Shown here in pieces: positions 32,331-44,552 of a stretch of DNA of 64,000 nt (its first letter is position 1; each line of letters opens with the position of its first letter). A program made the position numbers and the translations under genes. This stretch comes from Mangifera indica (lineage: Eukaryota; Streptophyta; Magnoliopsida; Sapindales; Anacardiaceae). The notes beneath the pieces were generated by a model that saw only the letters and a list, made by a program, of their open reading frames with translations, ran no database searches and was not told where the DNA came from. Location of the stretch: assembly GCF_011075055.1 (NCBI RefSeq), contig NC_058152.1, positions 9,920,001 to 9,984,000 on the forward strand, given 5' to 3'.

Positions 32331-35300
32331 GTTTTTGCTGAAGGAGAATGGTTAGAATTCTTGTGTTGATTTCAAGATGAAACAACAATTTATTAGTATT
32401 TGTTTAATATTTGCTTTTTAACTTTATTCCGTTCGATGGAGATGCATGCTACAACTATCTGAACTATATATAATTGCAGCTACCAATATTGGGAGTATTC
32501 CAGGTTCTATATATGCTTGCAGCTGCTGAGACCACTGATTCTACAATATCGATTGTATAAATGGATGATGGTTGATGAATTTAAGTTCCGCTAGATTTTT
32601 TTCTTTTTCCTTATGGTATGCATGGAATTAACCCATATTTGTTGGACTGCTATAATTTGTGCGTGTGTTGAGAAAGTGGACTTGGATGGGACTGGAAATT
32701 CTTTTTCGCTATGAAAGCAACTGGTGGAAACCATATTCGGTCACTGTGCTCTCGTTGATTTCATGCTTTGGCCGAAGTAGTAAAATTAGTTTTCGCACGA
32801 TGCATATAGTGCTCTTCTTAAAAAGCCAAAATCACTTTTTTACCGTTCTGTTTCCATTAAAATTCACACAGGAAACATCATGCTTTTGGTTTAATTGTTA
32901 TAGACATTGGCACTGAAAATCTAGTGCAATCCATGTCCACCTAGTACTCATAGTTGGTGCTTCTTAGACTCAGCAGTTCGTGTCAACAAATTGTTTTCAT
33001 ATTGTGTCAATTTGAGTTTCATATCAAAAATGCTAATCCAATTTGAAATAAAATTATGTCAAAATTTTTTTACTCTAAATAAAACCAAAATATTTTTGGG
33101 TTGACCTAACTCAATCTAAATTAGCCCAAACTATGTAATAGGTAATGCCATCTTAAAATATAACATCTAACGATATGATTTATTACGAAGCAACACACTT
33201 TGCCAAATATTGAGGCATAACAAGATTTGTTATAAAATAATAAAAAAAATATTTTGACACGAACAACATTTTATTAAAACAAAATTATTTTATTTCAAAT
33301 TAATATTAATAGTTAATTTATTATCTCTTTATATGATCAATTGTAAGGATAAAAAATAGAATATCATAATAAAAACTCAAATAACTTTGCAACTTCATCT
33401 TTAAAATAATATAATTGATAACGACGAAATTAACAATTACTTGTCAAATATTTAAGAAATTCAATTTTTAATCCATATTATGAATATGACTATCATAAAT
33501 ATTAAAATCATTATAAGTATATGAATATAACACACCAAACATAACAAATTCAAAATAGTAGTACTTATAACACACATAAAAAAAATAAAATACAAATAAT
33601 TTTGTACAAGTATGTCAAGAAGAGTTATTAAATTAAAATGAATGTCTTTGGATGATATAGATTTGATGTTTAGTGATGCAATGTTGATTTATTTGTTAAT
33701 TTGAATTAGGAAATAGAGATTTTGTGGATTTAAACTATTTATGTCAAATGAAGAAAATAAAAGATATTGAAGAGTTTTTACTATAATGATGTTCTGCAAG
33801 GTTATGTTTAAAATTTCTGAGTTAATTTGAGTCAATTCAAATTAGCTTTGTGTTAACCTGAATCCAACCTAAACTACTTTTTGTATTGAAAATTATAACT
33901 CTAACTTTATTTTTTTCGTGTCATTTTGTATTAGATTAATAGATCACATCAAATTTTGTCTAGTGCTTCTACTCCCTTTTTATTCTAATAAAACCGAATA
34001 ATTCACCGCCATATGTTCATGTAAGTATCCTCAAAATTAATATTTCATAGCATTGACTGGCATATATTATTCAAGTGGACTCAATGGAAGTTATGATAGC
34101 ACTGAAATAAGTCATTCGTGATCAAATTAAAAATAAAATGGCTGATAGTTAAAAGATGATGGTGGCAATAAGGTCTAAAATTTTGTTTCAAATTCCTCCT
34201 ACTAGAAAGAAGCAAAACAAACATACAGGGATGAAGATTTGGCACAATTCATAAACATCAAATTATTTCCAGGCATCATCACATACTACCCTGATATTTT
34301 TACTCAAGCAGTCTTCAAACTACCAAAGTTTTTCATCAATTTGTTTTGGAATTCTCCCTATTCTCGAAATCAACATATTAGATGGATTCAATGAAATTCA
34401 CTGTCAGGAGGATTCAAACCAATAAATGAATCTGACAAGAAAAAAAGAAAAACCTCAACCAACCTGGTCTAACTGCCTCAAGAGATTTAATGAAATCCTA
34501 ATGGAACTCGACTCTGCAATGTATGTATGAATACCTAGTCTAACTGCCTCAGTGACTCTTATGATAATCCAATTACGGCAATATTAATTCTAGATTAGAA
34601 TTTCACTAAATTCTACCAATATCAAAATTCTCACATATAACATATATAATATGTGATACAACAAATACATCATTTATCACTTATAATGACTATGACCATT
34701 TTATCAATCCGTATCATTCTTAGAGTCACTTTATCCATGATAAAGTTTCTATGAAAATTTGCAGTAGATCAAATACCTCACATTTCATTAATTTTGGGAA
34801 TAACATCAAATCGGTGTATTTTCTCACGTACATTACTAAGCGTTGCTTTTTAGCAAGTTATAATATATCCACTAAATCTAAAAATTTTTTGTATTCTTGT
34901 CCCAAACAAGATCATTTATTACGGGATTAATGGTCATACATGAATATGATTAGACTATACATTACCTTTTTTCCAATTAAAAGAGTACGACTTATCTTTA
35001 AGTCTAAATCTTTATTGTATATATATAGTCTCAACATGCACCATTAGATTATCATATGGTCACATCCTATACTTAATGTGATGGTCCCTAGTTAACAAAC
35101 TTGCATGAATTAGAAACATGTTTTTTGGAACACCGATATGTGTTTTTAAGAGTCGAAATGAGGTATTAAGTGCCTTTATGCATTATAAGACCCAGAGAAT
35201 ATATTCTACGTGTAGATCCGAGCATCACACAGTTTCCACTTGCTAGAAAATAGGTTTCACGCTCTCAAATGTGCCAAAAATAGTAGCTCACATTCTATCA

Positions 35301-35459
35301 CATGCTAAAACATGGCCTATGTGCCTTCACACCCCAAGACAATGTCACGCATGCCTCCATGAACTGAAATAGTAAATGCACATGTGTTCATGCATCGGGG
35401 ATGAGCCACACATGCCGAGAGAGGTCTCTCACGTGCCTCCACATGTTAGTAGACCTACT
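32331..35459. other. Long AT-rich region without recognised genes
   Basis: An open frame at 32659-32916 (+) has no recognised domain. Segments near 32945-33130 and 33810-34000 share motifs containing cgtgtca or its complement in opposite orientation, hinting at a decayed inverted-repeat element, but no target duplication was found. The 34460-35400 part has a more even base composition and may be an old LTR. Nothing else supported. Confidence 0.4.
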
Positions 35460-35640
35460 GTTGACGTTAACCTATGTTGATCGATCGTCAACGATCAATC
35501 AACTAATAACCAGTCAAACTTTGATAGTTGATCAGTCAATTGACCTAGGTTGGTGTTAACCGAGTCAAGTTTGACTAGGTTAACCACAAGTTGACCCGTT
35601 GACCAGTGAGTTTGGATAACCCATTGACCAAACGAGTGGG
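35460..35640. promoter_or_regulatory. Dense cluster of TTGAC/GTCAA motifs
   Basis: Within about 180 bases GTTGAC, TTGACC, GTCAAC, GTCAAA and similar words recur more than ten times on both strands. TTGAC(C/T) is the core W-box bound by WRKY factors. The cluster may instead reflect an old LTR or local repeat expansion; no gene starts immediately downstream except the pectin methylesterase relic at 36.2 kb. Confidence 0.35.
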
Positions 35641-37710
35641 GCAATCAGGTTTTCCTAACCAAAATGTAGCCCAAATTCGCACAAAGAACCCTAATTTTCG
35701 ATCGGTTCAATTGATCATATTCCAACGATGAAACCTTAGGGCTTTTGCAGCTCTCATGCCAACCGTTTTACTAGAACCAACGATAGCCGCCAATATTGTC
35801 AGAATCCGGTGATATGGTGACAAGAAGAACATGGCTTGGGTCTTAGTTTTTGGCTTGGTTTACGTCGATTTTGGGCTACTTTTGATGCAGTTTTCAATTG
35901 GAGACATGTAAAAGACATCAACCAATCATATTATCATGTTTCCAAGCCTCAATTTCATGCAATTTAGAAATTAAACATGAAACAAACTGCTTTATTTATA
36001 TTTGAATCACTCAATACACCAACGTTTTGATTTATTGTAGAAGGAATAGAAAAAGAGAATAAGAAGGAGCCAATCCTCCTCTAGGCCAATGGCCTCCTTG
36101 AATGATTTTTCTAAATATTTCTTTGATGTTTCACCTTCTGTTCTCTCCATCTGTTACAGTCTTTTCTCCCGTTTCAGTTTTTGGTTTTTGCTCCATTCGC
36201 TTCATAATTGCAAGTTTGTGGGTTTTCAAGGCACATTGTGTGATGATAAAAGAAGACATTTCTTCAGAGATTGTTATATACAAGGCACAGTTGACTTCAT
36301 ATTTGGAAATGGTCAATCCCTTTACTTGGTACTTTCGAACACTTTCTTGATTATTATTTAATTGCTTCTTAATTTATCAAGAACTACAATGTTACGTAAA
36401 GCTTCTTAACTAGTGTAATATTGATGTAGAATACCATTACAAAATTAGTTGCTAAGGACTTACAAGTGATCACAGCAAATGGTAGGGCAAAAGCGACTGA
36501 GTAAAGTGGATTCACATTTGTTCATTGTACCACAGTTGGCACTGGTGACATTTACCATGGACGTGCATGGAAGGAGAGTCCTATAGTGATTTTTGCTTCC
36601 ACTTACATTGTAATATCCTTAAAGTAATAAAAGGGCAGTTCGGTCATTTCATTAATTATTTGAATAAATATATATATATTTATATGTTTTTTGTTTAAGT
36701 AAAGTGATTTTATATGGGAAACGTAGATTCTGTTTACACTAATTGTGCAAGCGTTTCCTCCAAGCGTGGTGTAAAACATCCTTATTCAATTCAATTTATG
36801 TTTGGATGAGTAACGCTTGCTGAACATGATTCTTCTGGAAGGCGTTTGGAGGGGAAATGGCATAAAGAAAGGAAGCAGTTTCTGAAGCCTGAGGACTGGA
36901 CTTTTTTTTTTCGTGGGTTTTCTCTACACAATAAGAAAAAAAAAAATTTTTTTCTCCACCACAGAATTTGTCATATTGCCAACATCTATTCTTGCGCAGT
37001 AAAAGAGAAAGAAGAATCTTCTGTTCGCCGGTTGGGGAAGGAAATCACCGAGTAGGCTGTTGCCACGTAAAGACGGACGTGAACGCCGGAGGAGAGGTAG
37101 GCTTTAGATTCCATTATTTCTTTCTTTTGCATCAGTATCTGTAAATCTGGTTTGTGTTTGCTGCATATGTTTATGAATATTTTCAGGGGTTCAGTTACAG
37201 TAATTGTATATGCGTGAGGTGCGTGTATGTGTATATACAGATATATATAAGATTAGAAACATGATTACAAATGTAAGTTGGAGTTGGTTAAGTGGTGAGG
37301 ATGTGGGAACAGTGCTTAAACATGCAACGAAAGAGAATATGAGGGGTTTCCAGAAAGACGAAAATGTTGGTCACCTTCTGCCATTTTCTGCTCTTAGATT
37401 TTTAATTAAAATCTTTCACCTGCTGTGTTTATATATTTTCTCTACACTGGGTGATCAATATAAATGATGGTGATACATGTTGTGTTGGAAATGATTTGTG
37501 TCGCTTGTTATCTGAGAGTCGGGATAAGCTTGGCAGTGCCTTGACTTGGTTACCGTCGGTAGTGGTGTTAGGTCTGCCATGTTGCACTGCACTTCCAGCC
37601 GTATAACGCACACGGCTTCCTCCAAATTCAAACCCATGCGTCAATATTTCGCTTTCTTTCTCCTCTCTGAAAGCCTAAATTCCAGTTTTCCTTCCAAGTT
37701 TATATTACAG

Positions 37711-37713
<3 letters not shown>

Positions 37714-37763
<50 letters not shown>
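37714..37763. repeat. (TA)n microsatellite
   Basis: About 25 TA units inside the solo LTR. A second run lies at 37965-38001. Confidence 0.95.
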
Positions 37764-37767
<4 letters not shown>

Positions 37768-37963
37768 AAAAGAATGCTAGGCATAGTTACTGTTTATGGC
37801 TGTAATTTGTCAGATTAACATGGATGGATTCAAGGCACTGGTTTCTTAAAAGTGAGGCTGCAGGCTATTTAATTTCTTTTATTATTTAATTAGCTCACAT
37901 GCATCCTGGTATATTTATTCTAGAAAGGCAAGGCGTTTTTTTTTTAATGAACAAATTTGGCAG

Positions 37964-37964
<1 letters not shown>

Positions 37965-38001
<37 letters not shown>
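37965..38001. repeat. (TA)n microsatellite
   Basis: About 18 TA units, second run within the solo LTR. Confidence 0.95.
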
Positions 38002-38005
<4 letters not shown>

Positions 38006-39290
38006 TAATTACGTCTCCTTTAATGAATTAAAATCTTGTATAGTTATACATTTTTATTGTGAGCCAGTTGATGTGATATCCTGGTTTATATATAATCGAA
38101 TCGATTGATGAGATATCTCGATTCTGAATATAGAAATTACTTTGATATGTAATGATAATGAGAGCGACACCTGAGATATGTGTTCAAATTTTATGAAAAT
38201 AGACATATAATACATCTGAGATGGATTTCCCTATAAAACAATGGCATAAAAAGGGCACTTGGGATGGGTGTCCAGTGGAGTGCGTTATAGATGCATGTGA
38301 CGGTGAGACTCCGTTGAGAATATCGATAAGAAATAATAAATTCCTTAAAAAGGTCTATTGAGTTTTACAATTTATATATTTGTTTTGGGGTGTTGCAGAT
38401 AGAAAAAACAATGGGGCAGGCGGGGAGGCGAGTCGATCAGCACGTTGAACTGCGCTTTGACTATAGTTATTTTAATTCTATTTCGATCATTTTCACAATA
38501 ATTTACTTTATGAAATCTATGCATTCCGGAACTATCAATTTATTTATATTTACTGAATTCTATTTTGAAACATTTTGACATAATTTCTTTTTGTATTCCA
38601 ATAAGTATTATATGATGATTGCTCATAAATATCAAATTATATTTGATGGTTATCATTATTAAAAAAAAAAAATATTTAATTAATTACCGTTAAGGGGTTG
38701 TTTTGGAATGGGATGTTACATACATGGGCACTCTTATCAATGATAAAGGATGGACAGATAGCATGCATGGCGAAAAAGAAAACAAGTATACATGAAACGC
38801 AATAATCTTTTCCCATGTACAGTAAATTGACAGTGATTCTAGTTATTAACATTTACATAATGATTTGCTAATTTAAAATCTTGTAAAGCTGTGTCTTAGG
38901 GGGAGTACAAGTGCAAAGGACCAGGTGGTAGTTTTTCTGGTCCAGCCAAATTTGCCAGACAATCATCATACGAAGAAGCTAAGCCTTTTTTGAGCATGAC
39001 TTACCACCTCCTAATGTAAAGAATTGATGATTCACGGTTATAATCTTATTCTCTTTTTCGAAATTTTATGATTGGTTTGTAGTCATTCTTCCTATTAATT
39101 TTATATATGTATCCTAACGAGAATTTATTTTAACACAAATTGCAAATCAGTGTACTCCATGTCATAACTACTTTCAAAGTCTTAATTTTTGCTGATTGCT
39201 AATTACATAATAACATTCATTATTAATATACAAATTAGTACTCATTCTTTTCATTTGACAAACCATAATTTCGGAAACTATAGGATAAAA

Positions 39291-40150
39291 TCAGTTACAT
39301 TTTTTAAAAACTTTGATGCCTTTCCAGCGAGATTCCATATAGTATGAGTCATTCGTCTGGGCATAAACCCCAAATTTGAAGTAGTGAAAGGTTCCCCCAC
39401 GGCCAGGTGCTTCGTACCTGAACTTTCCATCGATTTAAATCTTGATTCTTGATAATTCAACATCATGAATCACATTTACCCTGAACCGTTTGTTATATAT
39501 ATTCGGAACCAGAACTGCACTTGTATAGCAGATGAGTGAGCCACTGTAAATTCTAAGCTGCAGAGTGCTGGCATGAGGAGGGCTTGCTCCAAACACTTGC
39601 ATTATGCTCACACCAGATGTTCCACTAGGCACATACCCATATCCCTCAAATTGCCACACATTTGATGAATAATTGTATCCCTGAGAAGAAAATTTCAGAT
39701 AGAGTACCAAAATAGTAATGTAAATAAAGAGTCATTCTCTAATCAAAACATCCTAATATTTTACATGATACTGGCTAGAGGATTTTGTGCAAATATATAA
39801 ATATATAACATGGAAAACAACCGATGAAGAAAGTATTCCAAGAAAGTAAATTAATGGTGGAGAATTGAGATGTGAAGATTATTTACTTTTATCATAACCT
39901 CAGTACGAGGTTTGGTGGGGCTATTTTTGGACAAGAAATTGTCTGTGGAGTAAACCCATAGCTTGTGAATTCCATCAACAAAGTTGTACCGTTCCCAAAC
40001 GGGCAAGTCATAAGGATTCTGGATGTGAAAGTTGGAGGTATTTAGAGGAAGTTGAAAAGGACCAGTTATTGGATCCACTACCCAACCTCTCACCCATTGT
40101 ATCAGAAGAAAAACCAAGTTTGCAAGAACAATGTGATCGAACGCACCCAT
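39291..40150 (-). pseudogene. Citrate-binding-protein-like gene, copy 1 (one premature stop)
   Basis: Member of the plant citrate-binding protein family (alginate-lyase-2-like jelly-roll fold; the rubber-tree member is a vacuolar lutoid protein that binds citrate). Exon 1 is 39887-40150: hydrophobic N terminus MGAFDHIVLANLVFLLIQW, then LPLNTSNFHIQNPYDLPVWE and KLWVYSTDN. The donor is AAA/GTAAAT. Exon 2 is 39291-39680 after CTCAG: GYNYSSNVWQFEGYGYVPSG, VFGASPPHASTLQLRIYSG, FRVNVIHDVELS, GRGGTFHYFKFGVYAQ, YYMESRWKGIKVFKKC. The intron is phase 0. A TAA at 39435-39437 replaces the Tyr codon of the K-V-Y-I-D-G motif; everything else is intact, so it died recently or the stop is a sequence variant. 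Confidence 0.9.
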
Positions 40151-40979
40151 AAGGGTTCTCTCTTCTAATTTCTTTGCTGATGGGAGGTTAATTATGGAAA
40201 CAGTGGCATATGCGAAAAGATGCATATGGATATATGCTACTTATTTATTTTATTAATAAATTTATAATTTTGTATGGAGGATTAACATTGGCCAAAATGA
40301 TATAAACTTTTGTTATATTCCTTTCTTAGTGTCATGTGTAAACATATGAATGTTAAATTTCGTTTTCTTAAAAGTAATTTGATAAGTAATATAAGAAATA
40401 ATCTAAATGATATTTTATTATTAAGTATAAAAGATTATCAAGTTAATTTTAATATTGTGGCTATTTTACACTTATCGTTTTTTTAGGAAGAAATGTTATT
40501 TTTTCAATTAAAATAAAGAGCAATCCTACATTCAATGTAATTATTTTACCCTTATTAAAGTTTTAAGACAATGTTGTCTTATTTTCAATCAAAACAACGA
40601 GCCACCCAACCCCAATTACGTTTTTCTTCCCCAAATGAAAAGCCCTATCATTTATCGTACCAATAGGGTTGTGTGTTGAAGTTGTAGAGGATTGTATCTA
40701 ATACTCCACAACTCTTTGTTTACGCTAGTTAAACTCTTCATCTATCCCTTCATCTTCATATGCCTATTCATCAACAAAATGGTTCTTAACGATAGTAATA
40801 TTGTCCTGTTTATCCAAAGAATTTTGAGTAAAAAGATTCAAATATATGGGTAAAAAATACGCCGAAAGAAATGACTAAAATTAAAATATTATACATTATA
40901 GGATTATTTGAAAATATATATATACGGTTTAATTAAACTCGAATGACATAAGAAACAAGGACCCAAAGTCTTGAAACAA
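40151..40979. other. Spacer upstream of citrate-binding copy 1
   Basis: Should hold the promoter of copy 1. No convincing TATA box was fixed. AT-rich with no gene. Confidence 0.35.
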
Positions 40980-41470
40980 ATATTTTATAAGGTCGGCGAT
41001 AAATTATAGCTTTCAAAAGTTTATAACTTAACTGTTAGACTCATACATAACTACTCTTTTTGTATGATTCATTTGGCTATATTAATGTTCTTTGTTTTAT
41101 TTTGCTGAAAAAAGAAAATTAACTTGTAAAAGCAATAGACTCATACATAACTACTCTTTTTGTATTATTCATTTGACTGTACTAAGATATATATCATGAT
41201 TGAGAGGGACGTTCAGGATATATTAAGAAATTAAGAAAGAAGAAAATTAACTTGTAAAAGTCATAGATGTCCTAGATGTTATTTTGTCATCATCGATTTT
41301 GGTCTCATTAACACACTATACATTTCTCCATTTTATATTTCTGTGTTCTGGCTATGGATTCTTGTTCTCTGTCATGTATGTGTTTGTTCTCTGTCATGGC
41401 TATGGATTCTTGTTCTCCGGCTATGGCTATGGATTCCTTTGTATCTTCAAAGCTTGCGGAAATAAATAAA
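40980..41470. repeat. Repeat unit shared with 49850-50300 and 54710-55100
   Basis: Contains ataactactctttttgtat, tcatttggctatattaatgt and attttgtcatcat, also present in the two other blocks. Here an internal segment (gactcatacataactac) is duplicated about 100 bp apart, and a short motif around ctatggattcttgttctc recurs several times at 41350-41430. It marks the edge of the tandemly duplicated citrate-binding block. Confidence 0.75.
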
Positions 41471-41984
41471 TAACTGCTTAGAAGTAATGCTTACAAAAAA
41501 ATTTATAGTCATTAGCTTTGATACCCCTCCATGCACTGTTGACATTGGAATATACAACCCGTTCTGGTGTCAACCCTCATGAGATAGTTTGAATGACAAA
41601 TGTTAAAAGTGTTTAGGTTTGACACCCATACACCAACAATCTGGTGTCAACCCTGACATGAGTGTTTAAGTTTGACTTATTATGAGTCTGATCACTAGAT
41701 TCAAAGTTTTAGCTGTTTAGTATAATTAATTCAATCTTAAAAATATAACCTAACTCATGTCAGGGTTTTTTGTTTTAAAAAAAAAACGTTCCATCACTAC
41801 ATACAAGGGAAGGTTTCATTGTGAAAAGGGAAAATTCTAATAATGTGAAAATATCGGGATCTTATTATTAAAGCAAAATATTAGCAGATACTCGCAAATT
41901 TTGGTTCTACATGTCACTGATTCAATCCATGTTCTTAATTTAACAATCACCTTAAACTTGGACTTTTCTTTTTAAGTAAATACT

Positions 41985-42735
41985 ACATGAAGCCAATAGC
42001 GTTGCAACACCATCAACTACCAATGATTCGTTATCTTTCTCAAGTGGGAAACCAGTGGAACAATCAACTTTGTATCGTAGTATTGTTGGAGGGCTGCAAT
42101 ATTTGTATCTTACACAACCAGATATTTCCTTCACAGTGAATAAGGCTAGTCAATTTATGCATGCAAAGCATAATACTCATTGGGTAGCAGTAAAACGATT
42201 TGATGTTATCTTAAAGACACTCTTTCTCGTGGTTTGTTGTTTACCATTCAATGTCCTTGCAACTCACGACTTATTTGGATTCAGACTGGGCAGGGAGTCT
42301 TGATGACATGAAATCTACTACAGGCTATATTTTTTATCTCGGTAATAATCTTGTGTCATGGAAAAGCAACAAGCAAAGGGCAGTTTCACGGTCTTCCATG
42401 GAGGCCAAATATCGGGCTTTGGCAGCTGCCACAATTGAAGTTCTGTTCAAAATTTATTAACTGAGATTGGCTATCCGATTTCCTGTCCATTGTTGTGGTG
42501 TGATAACTTGGGGTCCACATACTTAAGTGCAAATCAGTTTTTCATACTAGGATGAAACATTTAGAGATGGATGTTCATTTTGTTTGGGATAAGGTTGCTA
42601 ACAAAGAGCTTCATGTTGCACATTTATCAGCCAATGATCAAATTGCAAATGTGCTCACCAAGCCATTACCAAAGCAACGGTTTGTTTTGCTGCGGGACAA
42701 GTTGAGGATTTCTTCAAAATTCCCTTAACTTGAGG
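41985..42735 (+). pseudogene. Ty1/copia pol fragment (end of RT and RNase H)
   Basis: Readable pieces: STLYRSIVGGLQYLYLTQPD, SFTVNKASQFMHAKHNTHW (end of RT), then SDWAGSLDDMKSTTGYIFYL, SWKSNKQRAVSRSSMEAKYR, ALAAAT (RNase H), and lower-quality remains to about 42720. Frame changes near 42210, 42290 and 42450. ACTTGAGGGTGTGTAATAAG at 42727 is a polypurine tract passing into the 3' LTR. The 5' two-thirds of the element is absent. Confidence 0.88.
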
Positions 42736-42737
42736 GT

Positions 42738-42905
42738 GTGTAATAAGAATAAAAAGATTAAGATTGTTATTTTAATTCAAAATCTTGTTGTATATTCAAA
42801 TACGTGAGTGATAAGATTAGTTATATTGTTGTAACCATCATCTGTATAAATATTGATTTTCAATCAGTGAAAATTTTATTTTTGAAACCAAAATCTTCAG
42901 CCTTC
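42738..42905 (+). repeat. Copia 3' LTR remnant
   Basis: Starts TGTAATAAGAATAAAAAG directly after the polypurine tract and has a tataaatat motif near 42845. The right edge coincides with a short direct repeat (ttggacttttcttt) that also occurs at 41957, left of the pol fragment. Confidence 0.55.
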
Positions 42906-43382
42906 AACTTAGTTGGACTTTTCTTTAAGTAAATATATTGACAATGATATACTAGAGAAATTTATTGAGTATATAAATAGTTTAAAAACAAAGGTCAACG
43001 ACACATAATTAATCTGAATTTCAAAGAGTTGGAATATGAGCAAATTAGAGCTCTAAATACACTAAAATAATAAGGAGACCGATCAATAGCCAAATCATCG
43101 GGAACTTTCAAGTACTGACCGCCTCATGTTTTTGTAATTTGGATTCCCATTAGTTGGTGTCTATAATAATTAAAGGACAAAATTTTATAAAATTTTCATT
43201 TCTTTGAATTAGATGGTCTCAATAAAATTATTTATCAATGTTAAAGATACTTACTTTTTAAAAAATATATGAAAGCTTGTGGGAAAGAAAGACACAGGTC
43301 ATATTATATCATTAGATAGATAAATATATACTGCATCAGTTTATTCTCACAAACCAACCATAATATGTATTAATAGGCCAAA

Positions 43383-44552
43383 TCAATCACACTTTTTTAG
43401 AATCTTGATGTTCTTCCAACGGGATTCCATATGGTAAGAAGCATCATCTTGAGCATAAACTCCACATTTGAAGTAGTGAGAGGTTCCTCCACGACCAGGA
43501 GCCACATACTTGAGAATTCCATTAATGAAAACCTTGACCTTGGATTTATCCACATCATGAATTACATTTAACTTGAACCACCTGCTGTAGATGTTCCGGA
43601 CTATGACTGCTCCTCTATAATATGAGAGCGAGCCATTATAAACCCTAAGCATTAGTGAGAATTCCATTAATGAAAACCTTGACCTTGGATTTATCCACAT
43701 CATGAATTACATTTAACTTGAACCACCTGCTGTAGATGTTCCGGACTATGACTGCTCCTCTATAATATGAGAGCGAGCCATTATAAACCCTAAGCATTAG
43801 GGTAGTGGCGTGCTGGCTGGCTCCAAATACTTGCATAATACAAACGCCTGATGTTCCATTTGGGATGTAGCCATAAGCTTCGAATTGCCATACACCAGAA
43901 GAATAATCGTACCCCTGAAAATTAATAGAAACCCTCTTCTAAGATGTATATTTATGATCAATTTGTGGCTTCTGCATGCAAACCTCATTTATTGACAATA
44001 ATAAATTACTTATTATTAATATAAAATACTAAAAGACAAACTTTTTCATTCAAAATTGTATTCCAATATTAATTCTAGTGCAGATGATAGTACTGATATA
44101 ACCTATTTTAATTTATAAAAATTAAAAAAAAAAACCCAACGAAAAAATAAATAAATAATGAGTACAAAAACTAATTCAAGGACAATGTAAACGTCAGGTA
44201 AAATATATTTGAAGATTATTTAATTTAAATATTGCATCCCGATTAGCTATGAAGGATAATATTTTTTCTTGCTCACGGTTACTCGGATCTCAGTTCGTGG
44301 ATTAGTTCTGCTAGTGAGAGAGAGCGGCTTGTCTGTGGAGAACACCCACAGCTTGTAGTAGCCATTTTTGAAGCTGGATCGTTGATCAACTGGCACATTA
44401 TAGGGCTTCTGTATAACCAAATTTGAACTATTTAATGGAAGGGAGACAAACCCTTGTGTCAGATCATAATGTCCCCAAGCTGAGACCTGATATGGCGTGA
44501 AATGAATAATAAGGCTTGAGTAAGTGAAAGCTAAGAGAGAAATTGATGCCAT
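43383..44552 (-). pseudogene. Citrate-binding-protein-like gene, copy 2 (frameshifted by an exact 145-bp duplication)
   Basis: Exon 1 is 44277-44552: signal-like MASISLLAFTYSSLIIHF ending QVSA, then GFVSLPLNSSNLVIQKPYNV and KNGYYKLWVFSTDKPL; donor ACC/GTGAGC. Exon 2 is 43383-43914 after TTCAG: GYDYSSGVWQFEAYGYIPNG, VCIMQVFGASQHATT, LMLRVYNGSLSYYRGAVIV, FKLNVIHDVDKSKVKVFING. Then the same 145 bases recur (43511-43655 and 43656-43800), after which the normal end follows: YVAPGRGGTSHYFKCGVYAQ, YHMESRWKNIKILKKCD. Because 145 is not a multiple of three, the frame is lost at the repeat (ILTNA, stop). Without the duplication exon 2 would be 387 bp and the gene open. Upstream sequence resembles that of copy 3, implying shared regulation before the break. 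Confidence 0.92.
43511..43800. repeat. Exact tandem duplication, 2 x 145 bp
   Basis: The two copies (43511-43655, 43656-43800) appear identical base for base in my reading. Both lie in exon 2 of citrate-binding copy 2. Confidence 0.95.

Larger units (their letters stand above)
36609..38720. mobile_element. Solo LTR of a long-LTR gypsy element (2,112 bp)
   Basis: Begins TGTAATATCC and ends GGATGTTACA, with a perfect 5-bp target duplication TACAT (36604-36608 and 38721-38725). The interrupted pectin methylesterase frame continues exactly across the junction, which fixes both ends. There is no second LTR and no pol inside, so internal recombination has left a solo LTR. Length and termini fit Tekay/Del-type chromoviruses (inference). 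Orientation is undetermined. Confidence 0.9.
36212..39019 (+). pseudogene. Pectin methylesterase pseudogene split by a solo LTR
   Basis: Cell-wall enzyme that removes methyl groups from pectin. Exon piece 36212-36328 reads [20 protein letters not shown] and [14 protein letters not shown], covering the conserved catalytic region (the family usually has QDTLY; here QGTLC). A GTACTT donor follows. Piece 36430-36608 includes LQVITANGRAKATE, a stop, then GFTFVHCTTVGTGDIYHGRA and WKESPIVIFASTY. The sequence resumes after the LTR at 38721 with YMGTLINDKGWTDSMHGE. The last piece, to 39019, reads GEYKCKGPGGSF and FARQSSYEEAKPFLSMTYHL. The N-terminal part is missing. Disabled by the internal TAA, the 2.1-kb insertion and a TGA after the resumed segment. 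Confidence 0.92.

Noticed and set aside
32945..34010. Possible inverted-repeat element with cgtgtca-type ends
   Set aside because: Similarity between the ends is weak and no target duplication could be found; left as unannotated AT-rich DNA.
36846..38108. Frames within 36.8-38.1 kb, some with long Ile-Tyr runs
   Set aside because: They lie inside the solo LTR; the Ile-Tyr runs are translations of TA microsatellites.
41284..41469. 61-codon frame rich in Gly-Tyr-Gly-Phe-Leu
   Set aside because: Product of a short DNA repeat (ctatggattcttgttctc); no homolog or gene context.
42251..42460. 69-codon frame considered as a separate gene
   Set aside because: It is the RNase H part of the copia pol fragment.
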